Origin: an uncultured Cytophagaceae bacterium
Lineage (GTDB): Bacteria; Bacteroidota; Bacteroidia; Cytophagales; Microscillaceae
Length of the DNA: 14,987 nucleotides
Direction of reading: 5' to 3'
Assembly: GCA_937899305.1 (NCBI GenBank)
Contig: CALDJV010000006.1
Location: forward strand, 1 to 14,987
Below the pieces are notes generated by a model that made no database searches, was not told the DNA's origin, and saw nothing but the letters and a program-made list of their open reading frames with translations. Shown one piece after another: positions 6,696-13,495 of this stretch (positions are counted from its first letter, which is position 1; every line of letters begins with the position of its first letter). A program made the translations under genes and the position numbers.

Positions 6696-8828
6696 ATGAA
6701 ACCCGACTTTACCAAAATAGACTTTGCCACGATTGCTGGAGATACTTCGGCACCCAGTGAGCAAAAGAATTGGAAAACAGCGGAACGTATTGAGGTAAAA
6801 CCTTTTTATACCGCTCAGGACTTGGCCGATGTAGAACATTTGGGTTTTGTGGCTGGAATTCCTCCCTACTTGCGTGGCCCCTACGCCACTATGTATGTAC
6901 AACGCCCTTGGACCATTCGTCAATATGCGGGGTTTTCTACTGCCGAAGAATCCAACGCTTTTTATCGCCGAAATTTGGCTGCGGGGCAAAAAGGATTGTC
7001 AGTGGCATTTGATTTGGCCACCCACCGGGGGTATGATTCGGACCACCCAAGGGTAGTGGGTGATGTTGGAAAAGCAGGGGTAGCCATCGATTCCATTCTA
7101 GACATGAAGGTGTTGTTTGATGGAATTCCACTGGATAAAATGTCGGTATCAATGACAATGAATGGAGCTGTGATTCCGATTATGGCTTTTTACATTTTGG
7201 CGGCCGAAGAGCAAGGAGTAAGCCCCGAAAAGCTAAGTGGTACCATCCAAAACGATATTTTGAAAGAATTTATGGTGCGCAACACCTATATCTACCCACC
7301 ATTGCCCAGTATGCGCATCATTGCCGATATTTTTGAATATACTTCGCAGCACATGCCCCGGTTCAACTCCATAAGCATCAGTGGGTATCACATGCAAGAA
7401 GCAGGAGCGACCGCTGACATTGAGCTGGCCTATACTTTGGCCGATGGTTTAGATTACATTCGTACTGGGCTCAAAGCAGGAATGGACATAGACACTTTTG
7501 CGCCTCGTTTGTCGTTTTTCTGGGCCATTGGGATGAATCACTTTATGGAGATTGCCAAAATGCGAGCAGGACGGTTGCTATGGGCCAAAATTGTAAATCA
7601 GTTCAACCCCAAGAATCCCAAATCGTTGGCGCTTCGAACCCATTGTCAAACTTCGGGTTGGAGTCTTACCGAGCAAGATCCGTTCAACAATGTGGCACGT
7701 ACTTGTGTAGAAGCCATGGGAGCCACCTTAGGGCACACCCAGTCACTGCATACCAATTCTTTGGATGAGGCCATTGCCCTACCCACTGATTTTTCGGCTA
7801 GAATTGCTCGAAACACCCAACTTTACTTGCAAGACGAAACTTCTATTACCAAGGTGGTAGACCCTTGGGGGGGATCTTATTATGTAGAAAAATTGACCCA
7901 TGACCTGATGCACTGGGCCTGGAGCTTGATTCAAGAGGTAGAAGAACTAGGCGGAATGGCCAAGGCAATTGAGACCGGGTTGCCCAAAATGCGGATTGAA
8001 GAAGCAGCCGCCCGTAAGCAAGCCCGCATCGATGCAGGTAAAGATGTGATTCTAGGGGTGAACAAGTACCGCCCTGACGAAGAAAAAGAAATTGAATTGT
8101 TGGAAGTAGACAACACTGCAGTGCTCAAGTCGCAGCTGGCCCGTTTGGATCAACTCCGCAGTGAGCGAAACCAAGATGAAGTAAACAGTGCATTGCAAGC
8201 CATTACCAAATCTGCCGAAACTGGGGAGGGGAACTTGCTAGACCTGGCAGTAAAGGCAGCGCGAGCGAGAGCCAGCTTGGGCGAGATTTCGCAAGCCATG
8301 GAAAAAGTATTTGGTCGGCACAAGGCCACTATTCGGGCCATCTCAGGCGTGTATTCGGGTGAAGTATCCGACGACGAAAACTTCAAGCAGGCCCAGGAAA
8401 TGGCGGATAAATTTGCCGAGCTGGAAGGACGACGGCCTCGTATATTGGTGGCCAAGATGGGGCAAGATGGTCACGATCGGGGGGCCAAGGTCATTGCAAC
8501 CAGTTTTGCTGATTTGGGCTTCGATGTAGACATTGGGTCTTTGTTTCAAACTCCTGACGAAGTAGCTCGTCAAGCCATCGAAAACGATGTACACATTGTG
8601 GGGGTGTCGAGTTTGGCAGCTGGGCATAAAACCTTGGTGCCTGCCTTGATAGAAGAACTCAAAAAATACAATCGTGATGACATTATGGTCATTGCGGGTG
8701 GAGTAATTCCTCCCAAAGACTATGACTTCTTGTATGAAGCAGGGGTTTCAGGAGTTTTTGGGCCCGGTACGGTGATTTCAGTAGCTGCCCAGAAGATCTT
8801 GGAAGAATTGATGGGCGAGGAGGTGTAG
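6696..8828 (+). CDS. scpA: Methylmalonyl-CoA mutase, large (catalytic) subunit
   Basis: A 710-residue adenosylcobalamin enzyme interconverting methylmalonyl-CoA and succinyl-CoA in propionate and branched-chain metabolism (also called mutB). The barrel spans about 25-550: RPWTIRQYAGFST with Tyr77, VRNTYIYPP with Arg195 and YHMQEAGAT with His232 correspond, at a constant offset of 12, to the Propionibacterium active-site residues Tyr89, Arg207 and His244. WGGSYYVEKLT lies at 391-401. The C-terminal B12 domain (about 580-710) has DGHDRG with the cobalt-ligand His593, then SLAAGH and AGGVIPPKDY. Length and the intact B12 domain fit an active large subunit. The small subunit gene, usually directly upstream, is absent: the preceding 349 bases are non-coding. 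ATG at 6696 fits the family start. A strong terminator follows, so it is likely transcribed alone. Confidence 0.97.
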   Translation: MKPDFTKIDFATIAGDTSAPSEQKNWKTAERIEVKPFYTAQDLADVEHLGFVAGIPPYLRGPYATMYVQRPWTIRQYAGFSTAEESNAFYRRNLAAGQKGLSVAFDLATHRGYDSDHPRVVGDVGKAGVAIDSILDMKVLFDGIPLDKMSVSMTMNGAVIPIMAFYILAAEEQGVSPEKLSGTIQNDILKEFMVRNTYIYPPLPSMRIIADIFEYTSQHMPRFNSISISGYHMQEAGATADIELAYTLADGLDYIRTGLKAGMDIDTFAPRLSFFWAIGMNHFMEIAKMRAGRLLWAKIVNQFNPKNPKSLALRTHCQTSGWSLTEQDPFNNVARTCVEAMGATLGHTQSLHTNSLDEAIALPTDFSARIARNTQLYLQDETSITKVVDPWGGSYYVEKLTHDLMHWAWSLIQEVEELGGMAKAIETGLPKMRIEEAAARKQARIDAGKDVILGVNKYRPDEEKEIELLEVDNTAVLKSQLARLDQLRSERNQDEVNSALQAITKSAETGEGNLLDLAVKAARARASLGEISQAMEKVFGRHKATIRAISGVYSGEVSDDENFKQAQEMADKFAELEGRRPRILVAKMGQDGHDRGAKVIATSFADLGFDVDIGSLFQTPDEVARQAIENDVHIVGVSSLAAGHKTLVPALIEELKKYNRDDIMVIAGGVIPPKDYDFLYEAGVSGVFGPGTVISVAAQKILEELMGEEV

Positions 8829-8888
8829 TGCATCTCTAAGCACGCTTGGTTATTCGCTTTTTTATAAGTTTTTGATGTCTAAGATATG

Positions 8889-8921
8889 AAACCCGTTGGG
8901 ATTGTAAATCCCGACGGGTTT
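8889..8921 (+). terminator. Rho-independent terminator of the mutase gene
   Basis: The stem AAACCCGTTGGGATT (8889-8903) pairs with AATCCCGACGGGTTT (8907-8921), with a single G-U pair and a three-base loop. It is followed by TCTATTTTAT. It lies 60 bases after the stop codon. Confidence 0.9.
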
Positions 8922-8991
8922 TCTATTTTATAGGCCCAGGGTTGAGATGAAACCCCTAGTGTATGATCAAATGTCTGGGTTTAGAAATAGA

Positions 8992-9026
8992 TTGTCCGAT
9001 TTGAGAAAATATGGAAGGTAATTTTG
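8992..9026 (+). promoter_or_regulatory. Possible promoter of the sulfatase gene
   Basis: TAATTTTG (9019-9026) matches the TAnnTTTG box. TTG at 8992-8994 is 24 bases upstream, one base beyond the usual spacing. It would leave a leader of about 50 bases before the ATG at 9083. Confidence 0.35.
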
Positions 9027-9082
9027 GAGTAGACTTGCAATGTAAATCAATGTAAAAATACAGAAACATAAATCAATCTTTT

Positions 9083-10900
9083 ATGCCAAAGTTATTTGAT
9101 TCTCCTCCAAACATCATCATGATCATTACCGATCAGCTACGCAACTACCAACACTGGCCAAGCGATTATTGGCAAAATTTTGGTTCCACCGAGTGGTTTG
9201 CAAAAAACAACAGCATTCGTTTTGACAATGCAATCATTGCGGCTTCTATGTGCTCGCCTTCAAGGGGAACTTTCTGGACAAGTTCTTATCAAAAACAAAG
9301 TGGGGTGTACGATACCAGTACCCAAAAACTCAATGAAAATTTCCCTAGTTTACTGCATTACATGAAAAGCAAAGGCTACGATGTAGAATATCGTGGTAAG
9401 TGGTATCTTTTGGGAACAGATGAAGGTGAAGCAACATCTACTTCTTTGAACTTGAGTGGTGCACACAACTGGGATCCACCCGATGGTGGGCTTGGTGGAG
9501 TAAGTACAATGGGAGGGGGAGACGCGAATTTTGATGAGCGTTACCTTTCTGGTCAAGATGGAATATTGGATTTTCTTAAAGATCGTGAGAAAAATGCTGA
9601 TACTCCGTTTTTACTCGTGGCTTCCTTTGTGAACCCTCACGACATTATGGAGTTTGACGCAGTGATTGGGACCGGGGATGCCCCAGAAAATGCTTTTGGC
9701 TACACCTATGCCAATCAAGGAATTACCTCACCTCCTTCAAACCAAGAACCAGACAGTACGCTACCGTATAAACCCAGAGGCCAACAAGAAATGCTCAAAA
9801 TGTCTCCACCCGCCGATAAGCCTACGGAGCATTATGTCAATTTTTATGCGCAACTGGCCACGTTGGTAGACTCAGAGCTTACTCAAGTGCTAAATTATGT
9901 GAGTGATACCAAATCGCTGGAAAATACTTTGATCATTCGTTTTGCCGATCATGGAGAGCAAGCCTTGTCGCATTGGATGGTCGAAAAAGCAGAAAACTGT
10001 TACGAAGAAACCATCAATGTTCCGCTCTATTTTTCACATCCAAAGCTTACCCCTGTTACTAATCCTTTGCCTCAGGTAGTGAGCTTGTTGGATTTTGTGC
10101 CTACCATTGCTGACATTGTCTTTGGTGAAGAAGTAACCGACAAGACGCTTTCGTTTGATGCCAAAACCTCATTTTACCCATTACAAGGGCAATCTACCCC
10201 TCAAGTAATGACCTGGACTAAAGACAATTACCCATTGCAAGGTAAGTCCATTGGGTCATTACTTGCCAATCCTGACCCAACAACGGCACCAGTACACCCC
10301 GAAGGTGTGGTATTTTGTTATGACGACGAGTGGGGTAATTATACGGTGCGTTGCTTGAGAACCGAATCTTGGACATACGCTATCTATTCCAAGAAGAGTG
10401 ACAACTCAAATCCTAAGTCAGTAGCCATTGCTGAAGGGCCTCCTATTGTGCAGGGAATGATAGGACGTGGAAACTTCGACTATGAGCTTTATTATTTGGT
10501 AGACGATGCTTCATTGCCAGCTTTTCCTAAAGGAATGCCTGAATATATGCAAGCTTTGCTGGTACCTACCAAAGGCACCGATCAGCAGCAATTGATTAAT
10601 CTTGCAAATCCTGATTTTGGGGCTGGTAACAATCCTACTGTTGAGGACATCAATGAATATTGGAATCCTTATGTACAACCTATTTGGACAGAGCTGCACA
10701 ATCAATTGCTGAATCAAATGTTGGATGTGAACGCCCTGCCCTTGGGTGCTGAGGGATACTTGGATAACTCGGGTTGGGAAACGACAACTAATGGAGATAA
10801 AACGGTGTATGCAAGCACTACTGGTTGGCCTTATCGGGTGACACCTACTTGGATGCAAGGCCAATTGACTCCTCAGAAGTTCAAACAAACAACCACTTAG
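9083..10900 (+). CDS. Sulfatase family protein (formylglycine-dependent, Cys type)
   Basis: A 605-residue sulfatase of the alkaline-phosphatase superfamily that hydrolyses a sulfate ester. NIIMIITDQLR holds the first metal ligand Asp17. CSPSRG at 57-62 is the modification motif whose Cys57 would become formylglycine, with Arg61. Lys106 in YRGKWYL, His186 in VNPHDIM, Asp289-His290 in FADHGEQ and Lys302 complete the expected active site. The substrate cannot be read from the sequence. The protein starts directly with the catalytic domain and has no signal peptide, so it is predicted to be cytoplasmic, unlike most polysaccharide sulfatases of Bacteroidota. The C-terminal third (about 405-600) is rich in Trp, Tyr and Pro and aligns with no motif I recognise. 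No maturase gene is in the window. It is flanked by terminators on both sides, so it is likely monocistronic. Confidence 0.92.
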   Translation: MPKLFDSPPNIIMIITDQLRNYQHWPSDYWQNFGSTEWFAKNNSIRFDNAIIAASMCSPSRGTFWTSSYQKQSGVYDTSTQKLNENFPSLLHYMKSKGYDVEYRGKWYLLGTDEGEATSTSLNLSGAHNWDPPDGGLGGVSTMGGGDANFDERYLSGQDGILDFLKDREKNADTPFLLVASFVNPHDIMEFDAVIGTGDAPENAFGYTYANQGITSPPSNQEPDSTLPYKPRGQQEMLKMSPPADKPTEHYVNFYAQLATLVDSELTQVLNYVSDTKSLENTLIIRFADHGEQALSHWMVEKAENCYEETINVPLYFSHPKLTPVTNPLPQVVSLLDFVPTIADIVFGEEVTDKTLSFDAKTSFYPLQGQSTPQVMTWTKDNYPLQGKSIGSLLANPDPTTAPVHPEGVVFCYDDEWGNYTVRCLRTESWTYAIYSKKSDNSNPKSVAIAEGPPIVQGMIGRGNFDYELYYLVDDASLPAFPKGMPEYMQALLVPTKGTDQQQLINLANPDFGAGNNPTVEDINEYWNPYVQPIWTELHNQLLNQMLDVNALPLGAEGYLDNSGWETTTNGDKTVYASTTGWPYRVTPTWMQGQLTPQKFKQTTT

Positions 10901-10931
10901 GCTTTTACCATCCCTTTATCTTACATATTTC

Positions 10932-10969
10932 AACCTCATCATTGTAAATACGCAATGATGAGGTTTTTT
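10932..10969 (+). terminator. Rho-independent terminator of the sulfatase gene
   Basis: The stem CCTCATCATTG (10934-10944) pairs perfectly with CAATGATGAGG (10953-10963), followed by six T. It lies 31 bases after the stop codon. Read on the minus strand, the U-tract is poor, so it would end the convergent peptide transcript only weakly. Confidence 0.9.
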
Positions 10970-11080
10970 GGTTGAGAAAAACGATGGACATTGGTTTTGA
11001 AATAACCTGCCCATAGTTGATGCCCCCCTTTGTTGTAATAACGCAAAGTAGTTAGAGAAGGCCAAATTTCAATGAATCGT

Positions 11081-11203
11081 TTATGGCCTATCAATCCAAG
11101 GGTAAACACCCCCTTTGATTTTTTGTTGTTGGGCTTGGCTCAACGTTTCTTCTTTAGCCCATTGGGCGAATGGATTTGGGGTATATTTTGAATTATTTTT
11201 CAT
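11081..11203 (-). CDS. Double-glycine-leader octapeptide precursor, copy 5 (last in the array)
   Basis: A 40-residue peptide, from ATG at 11203 to TAA at 11081. The leader carries Trp15 in FAQWAKEETL and ends in LSQAQQQKIKGG, giving L at -12, S at -11, I at -4 and GG. The predicted core after GG is VYPWIDRP. It differs from copies 3 and 4 at residues 10, 11, 13, 18 and 28 and in the core, where Arg replaces Lys39. It is preceded by a 51-base spacer nearly identical to that before copy 4. No RBS is visible, only A/T-rich DNA. Its role as a RiPP, bacteriocin or pheromone precursor is inferred from the leader and the repetition. Confidence 0.8.
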   Translation of the reverse strand: MKNNSKYTPNPFAQWAKEETLSQAQQQKIKGGVYPWIDRP

Positions 11204-11254
11204 TGTATAATTGGGATTGATGAACGAATAAATTTAGAAAGAAATTCCGCTGAA

Positions 11255-11377
11255 TCAGGGCTTATCAATCCAGGGATAAGTTCCTCCTTTGATACTTTGT
11301 TGTTGGGCTTGGCTCAACGTTTCTTTTTTAGCCCATTGAGTGAATGATTTTGGGGTATATTTTGAATTATTTTTCAT
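11255..11377 (-). CDS. Double-glycine-leader octapeptide precursor, copy 4
   Basis: A 40-residue peptide, from ATG at 11377 to TGA at 11255. The leader is identical in protein sequence to copy 3 (SFTQWAKKETL, then LSQAQQQSIKGG). The core after GG is TYPWIDKP. It differs from copy 3 in protein only at residues 33 and 34, directly after the double glycine. The leader matches the double-glycine consensus of peptides cut by C39-peptidase ABC transporters, with Gln in place of the usual Glu at -8 and Leu/Met at -7. Confidence 0.85.
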   Translation of the reverse strand: MKNNSKYTPKSFTQWAKKETLSQAQQQSIKGGTYPWIDKP

Positions 11378-11428
11378 TGTATAATTGGGATTGATGAACA
11401 AATAAATTTAGAAAGAAATCCCACTGAA

Positions 11429-11551
11429 TCAGGGCTTATCAATCCAAGGAAAAGCTCCTCCTTTGATGCTTTGTTGTTGGGCTTGACTCAACGTTTCTTT
11501 TTTAGCCCATTGAGTGAATGATTTTGGGGTATATTTTGAATTATTTTTCAT
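11429..11551 (-). CDS. Double-glycine-leader octapeptide precursor, copy 3
   Basis: A 40-residue peptide, from ATG at 11551 to TGA at 11429. The leader begins MKNNSKYTPKSF, has Trp15, and ends in LSQAQQQSIKGG. The core is AFPWIDKP. Its unit and spacer are almost identical in DNA to copy 4, so the two are a recent duplication. It is too small for standard gene calling, but the ungapped alignment with four neighbours, and codon differences that mostly preserve the protein, support it as real. Confidence 0.85.
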   Translation of the reverse strand: MKNNSKYTPKSFTQWAKKETLSQAQQQSIKGGAFPWIDKP

Positions 11552-11602
11552 TGTATAATTGGGATTGATGAACAAATAAATTTAGACGAAAACCTTGGTG
11601 GG

Positions 11603-11725
11603 TTAAGGTTTGTCAAGCCAAGGATTGGCGCCTCCTTTAATTTGTTGCTGCTGTGCTTGGTTCAGCGATTTTTTTGGGGCCCACTTGGCAATTGATTTCA
11701 TGGTGTTTTTTAGACGGCTTTTCAT
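11603..11725 (-). CDS. Double-glycine-leader octapeptide precursor, copy 2
   Basis: A 40-residue peptide, from ATG at 11725 to TAA at 11603. The leader is divergent (SIAKWAPKKSLNQAQ around Trp15) but keeps Leu21, the QQQ at 25-27 and IKGG. The core is ANPWLDKP. The DNA has diverged strongly from copies 3-5 while length, Trp15, the GG site and P-W-x-D-K-P are kept, which argues for selection on the protein. An internal Met at residue 9 would give a shorter product and is less likely. Confidence 0.82.
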   Translation of the reverse strand: MKSRLKNTMKSIAKWAPKKSLNQAQQQQIKGGANPWLDKP

Positions 11726-11773
11726 TGTAAAATCGGTTTTGTGAGTTGAAATAGGTAGTACTATCTTTGTGAA

Positions 11774-11896
11774 TTACGGTTTTTCAACCCAAGGGTCATA
11801 CCCTCCTTTGAGTGCTTGTTGTTGGGTTTTGCCAAGGGTTTGTTTCTTGGTCCACTGTTCTAAGCGAGAAAACTGACGTTTCGATGTGTTTTTCAT
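11774..11896 (-). CDS. Double-glycine-leader octapeptide precursor, copy 1 (first in the array)
   Basis: A 40-residue peptide, from ATG at 11896 to TAA at 11774. The leader FSRLEQWTKKQTLGKTQQQ with LKGG keeps Trp15, Leu21 and the double glycine. The core is YDPWVEKP, the only copy with Glu at residue 38 and the only one with a charged residue at 34. It is the promoter-proximal gene of the array; a perfect 10-base dyad lies about 40 bases upstream. Function is unknown beyond the precursor-like design. Confidence 0.82.
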   Translation of the reverse strand: MKNTSKRQFSRLEQWTKKQTLGKTQQQALKGGYDPWVEKP

Positions 11897-11934
11897 ATTC
11901 AAAATGGTTATAAAATTAGGGTAATTGATACTTG

Positions 11935-11966
11935 AATTTTATTAATATTACGATACTAATAAAATT
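11935..11966. promoter_or_regulatory. Dyad upstream of the peptide array, possible operator
   Basis: AATTTTATTA (11935-11944) and TAATAAAATT (11957-11966) are perfect inverted arms around a 12-base centre, ending 39 bases ahead of the first peptide start codon. The size and position suit a dimeric regulator site in the promoter region of the array, though an AT-rich dyad can also arise by chance. Confidence 0.4.
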
Positions 11967-12187
11967 AATTTGTAATAACCAAGAATGGGCTTTGTTTGTG
12001 AGTAAGTATTTGTGTTTCAGTGTATTGTATGGGCGAAAGTGTTCGGGTTACACTTGAAAATGGACACTTTGATCAATTGAATAAATCGTGCATAAATGAA
12101 CACTCAAATGTTTTAGGTTTTTGCTTTTTTTGCCATTACCTATGCTGTGGTAAAGTGTTGAAAAGACAGGAATGCATTGACCATAGT

Positions 12188-12221
12188 AAAAAAAGCCAAT
12201 CAAGTTTCTCTGATTGGCTTT
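12188..12221 (-). terminator. Rho-independent terminator of the SpoIIAA-like gene
   Basis: The stem AAAGCCAATCA (12192-12202) pairs perfectly with TGATTGGCTTT (12211-12221) around an eight-base loop. On the minus strand the stem runs into seven T (12194-12188). It lies about 70 bases after the minus-strand stop at 12290 and should insulate the peptide array from read-through. Confidence 0.85.
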
Positions 12222-12289
12222 GAGTGTATATGGTTGTTGTATGAACTTGTTACCTTGGATACTAGTTGGAGAGCTTAAGGTCTGAGATC

Positions 12290-12754
12290 TTAATTTGCGA
12301 AACTAAGGAGCCATTCAATTGCCTGATCCTGGCTATTTTTAAATAATTTCATTTCAAACACATTTGGATCGGCCACTTCCTGGCTATTTTGATGCATAAA
12401 TTGGGCGGATAGCCGTGAATAAAGCTCCTCTGGGTAAATATGCGCAAATTTTTTCAAGCCTAGTTTAATGGCTTCGGGCATCCAAAAATTGGCAATCCAA
12501 TCATTGGCTTCGTCCCATACCCCGGTCACTTGCCGGGTATCATTCACACAAAATGGGGTAGGGCGAGCTTTTAACTGTTCTAACATAAGCATTGCCCCTT
12601 GTTTTATCTGGTCTAATGGCATAAAATCGCCGTTCCAGCGAGCATAAAAAATGTTCTTATCAGGCCAATATTCTGATTCGTAAAATATATTGCCCTCCTC
12701 ATCTCTCAATTTTTCTTTCATCTTATCAATATTGTAAGTTCGTTTCTTAAGCAT
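12290..12754 (-). CDS. SpoIIAA/STAS-like conserved hypothetical protein
   Basis: A 154-residue soluble protein from ATG at 12754. Upstream extension to 12787 would need a TTG start; ATG at 12721 is a further option. The pattern fits small SpoIIAA-like proteins of Bacteroidota: an early strand FYARWNGDF (36-44), a helix MLMLEQLKA (55-63), FCVNDTRQVTGVWDEANDWI (68-87) where the strand ends in Asp72-Thr73-Arg74, then MPEAIKLGLKKFAHIYPEE (92-110) and a final helix QAIEWLLSF. No phosphorylatable Ser of true SpoIIAA can be assigned, so a regulatory role is only a guess. It lies 99 bases downstream of the RraA-family gene on the same strand and may be cotranscribed with it. Its own strong terminator follows. 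Confidence 0.6.
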   Translation of the reverse strand: MLKKRTYNIDKMKEKLRDEEGNIFYESEYWPDKNIFYARWNGDFMPLDQIKQGAMLMLEQLKARPTPFCVNDTRQVTGVWDEANDWIANFWMPEAIKLGLKKFAHIYPEELYSRLSAQFMHQNSQEVADPNVFEMKLFKNSQDQAIEWLLSFAN

Positions 12755-12853
12755 ACGAGATGGAAAAGTTAGAGTTAAACTATACAATGATTAAATAATG
12801 TTTTTTAAATGTAGAGAGCGTGTCATTCTGTTTTTATTCCGAGATAAAGAAAG

Positions 12854-13333
12854 CTATACCAGCTTCTGGTTACTTAACAACACCCCATCCATATCGGCAT
12901 ATACATACTGGCCAGGGTTTATTTTAGTGCCCGCAATAATCAATTCTTCTCCTACAATGCCTACGTCACGTTTGATACTTTTTACCGGACAAGTTCCAAT
13001 GGCTTTGATGGCCACCTGCAGGTCATTGATTACTTGTGAATCCCGGATGCACCCGTATACAATGATTCCTTCCCAATGATTATCCATCGCCAGTTTGGCA
13101 ATGTTGTCGCCTACCAAAGCGCAACGTCTCGAGCCGCCTCCATCTACTACAAGTACTTTTCCTGCTCCCGGCTCAGCGAGTAGTTTTCTTACATAGGTGT
13201 TGTCTTCATATAGTTTGAGGGTAACTACCTCACCAGCGAAGTTGGTCTTTACGCCAAAATGCCTAAAGTCTACATTCAATAAAGTCAGTTCTTGGGCATA
13301 TTTGTCCCAAAGGTCAGCGGTAACAATTTCCAT
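12854..13333 (-). CDS. rraA: RraA family protein (HMG aldolase / oxaloacetate decarboxylase-like)
   Basis: A 159-residue protein, the usual RraA length, from ATG at 13333; the longer frame to 13363 would need TTG and adds only ten residues. It begins TADLWDKYAQEL and contains LVVDGGGSRRCALVGDNIAK (61-80), VYGCIRDSQVI (92-102) and ADMDGVLL at the end. RraA of E. coli binds and inhibits RNase E, while relatives are class II 4-hydroxy-4-methyl-2-oxoglutarate aldolases or oxaloacetate decarboxylases. Here Asp76, exactly 20 residues, Arg97 and Asp98 form the D-x20-R-D motif linked to metal-dependent catalysis, so an enzyme role is at least as likely as RNase E control. It is divergent to the methyltransferase pair and upstream of the SpoIIAA-like gene. 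Confidence 0.85.
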   Translation of the reverse strand: MEIVTADLWDKYAQELTLLNVDFRHFGVKTNFAGEVVTLKLYEDNTYVRKLLAEPGAGKVLVVDGGGSRRCALVGDNIAKLAMDNHWEGIIVYGCIRDSQVINDLQVAIKAIGTCPVKSIKRDVGIVGEELIIAGTKINPGQYVYADMDGVLLSNQKLV

Positions 13334-13424
13334 ATGATTTTTTTGAAAATGAAGTTGATTCAACGGTCATGATGACTTCTAATTTGTCTCATTTCACGGT
13401 TTGAAACAAGCCATTGAGCAATTA

Positions 13425-13458
13425 TTTGGCTTTCAAAGGCATTGGAAGCGTACATTTG
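13425..13458 (+). promoter_or_regulatory. Bacteroidota-type promoter of the methyltransferase pair
   Basis: TTTG (13425-13428), a 22-base spacer and TACATTTG (13451-13458) fit TTG-N17-23-TAnnTTTG well. It ends 37 bases ahead of the first ATG at 13496, leaving a leader of about 30 bases. It is the best promoter match in the window. Confidence 0.55.
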
Positions 13459-13495
13459 AGCAATCACAAGTTGTATTTGAATAAACATTGAATCA

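Larger units (their letters stand above)
11081..11896 (-). repeat. Tandem array of five 40-codon peptide genes
   Basis: Five homologous genes repeat head to tail with start-to-start distances of 171, 174, 174 and 174 bases, separated by spacers of 48, 51, 51 and 51 bases. All five proteins align over 40 residues without a gap. Residues 1, 2, 6, 15, 21, 25-27, 30-32, 35, 36 and 40 (M, K, K, W, L, QQQ, KGG, P, W, P) are invariant. The three downstream units (copies 3-5) are closest, including spacers, while copies 1 and 2 have diverged, which indicates growth by tandem duplication under purifying selection. Confidence 0.9.
11897..12289. other. Intergenic region between the peptide array and the SpoIIAA-like gene
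   Basis: About 390 bases with no convincing gene. It holds the dyad at 11935-11966, presumably the promoter region of the peptide array on the minus strand (no clear TAnnTTTG box was found), and the terminator of the upstream minus-strand gene at 12188-12221. A + strand open frame at 12020-12223 opens with GTG, is rich in Cys and His and runs through the terminator stem, so it is judged spurious. Confidence 0.55.

Noticed and set aside
10958..11080. Possible decayed sixth peptide copy downstream of the array (minus frame reading NKGGHQLW)
   Set aside because: Only a KGG-like word is shared; Trp, Gln-rich leader and P-W tail positions do not align and the spacing breaks the 174-base period.
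11081..11896. CRISPR array as an explanation of the regular repeats
   Set aside because: The units are 174 bases, fully homologous over coding parts, with conserved spacers; this is gene duplication and not repeat-spacer structure.
12020..12223. Plus-strand 67-codon open frame rich in Cys and His
   Set aside because: It opens with GTG, has no recognisable motif, and its last codons run through a terminator stem belonging to the opposite strand.
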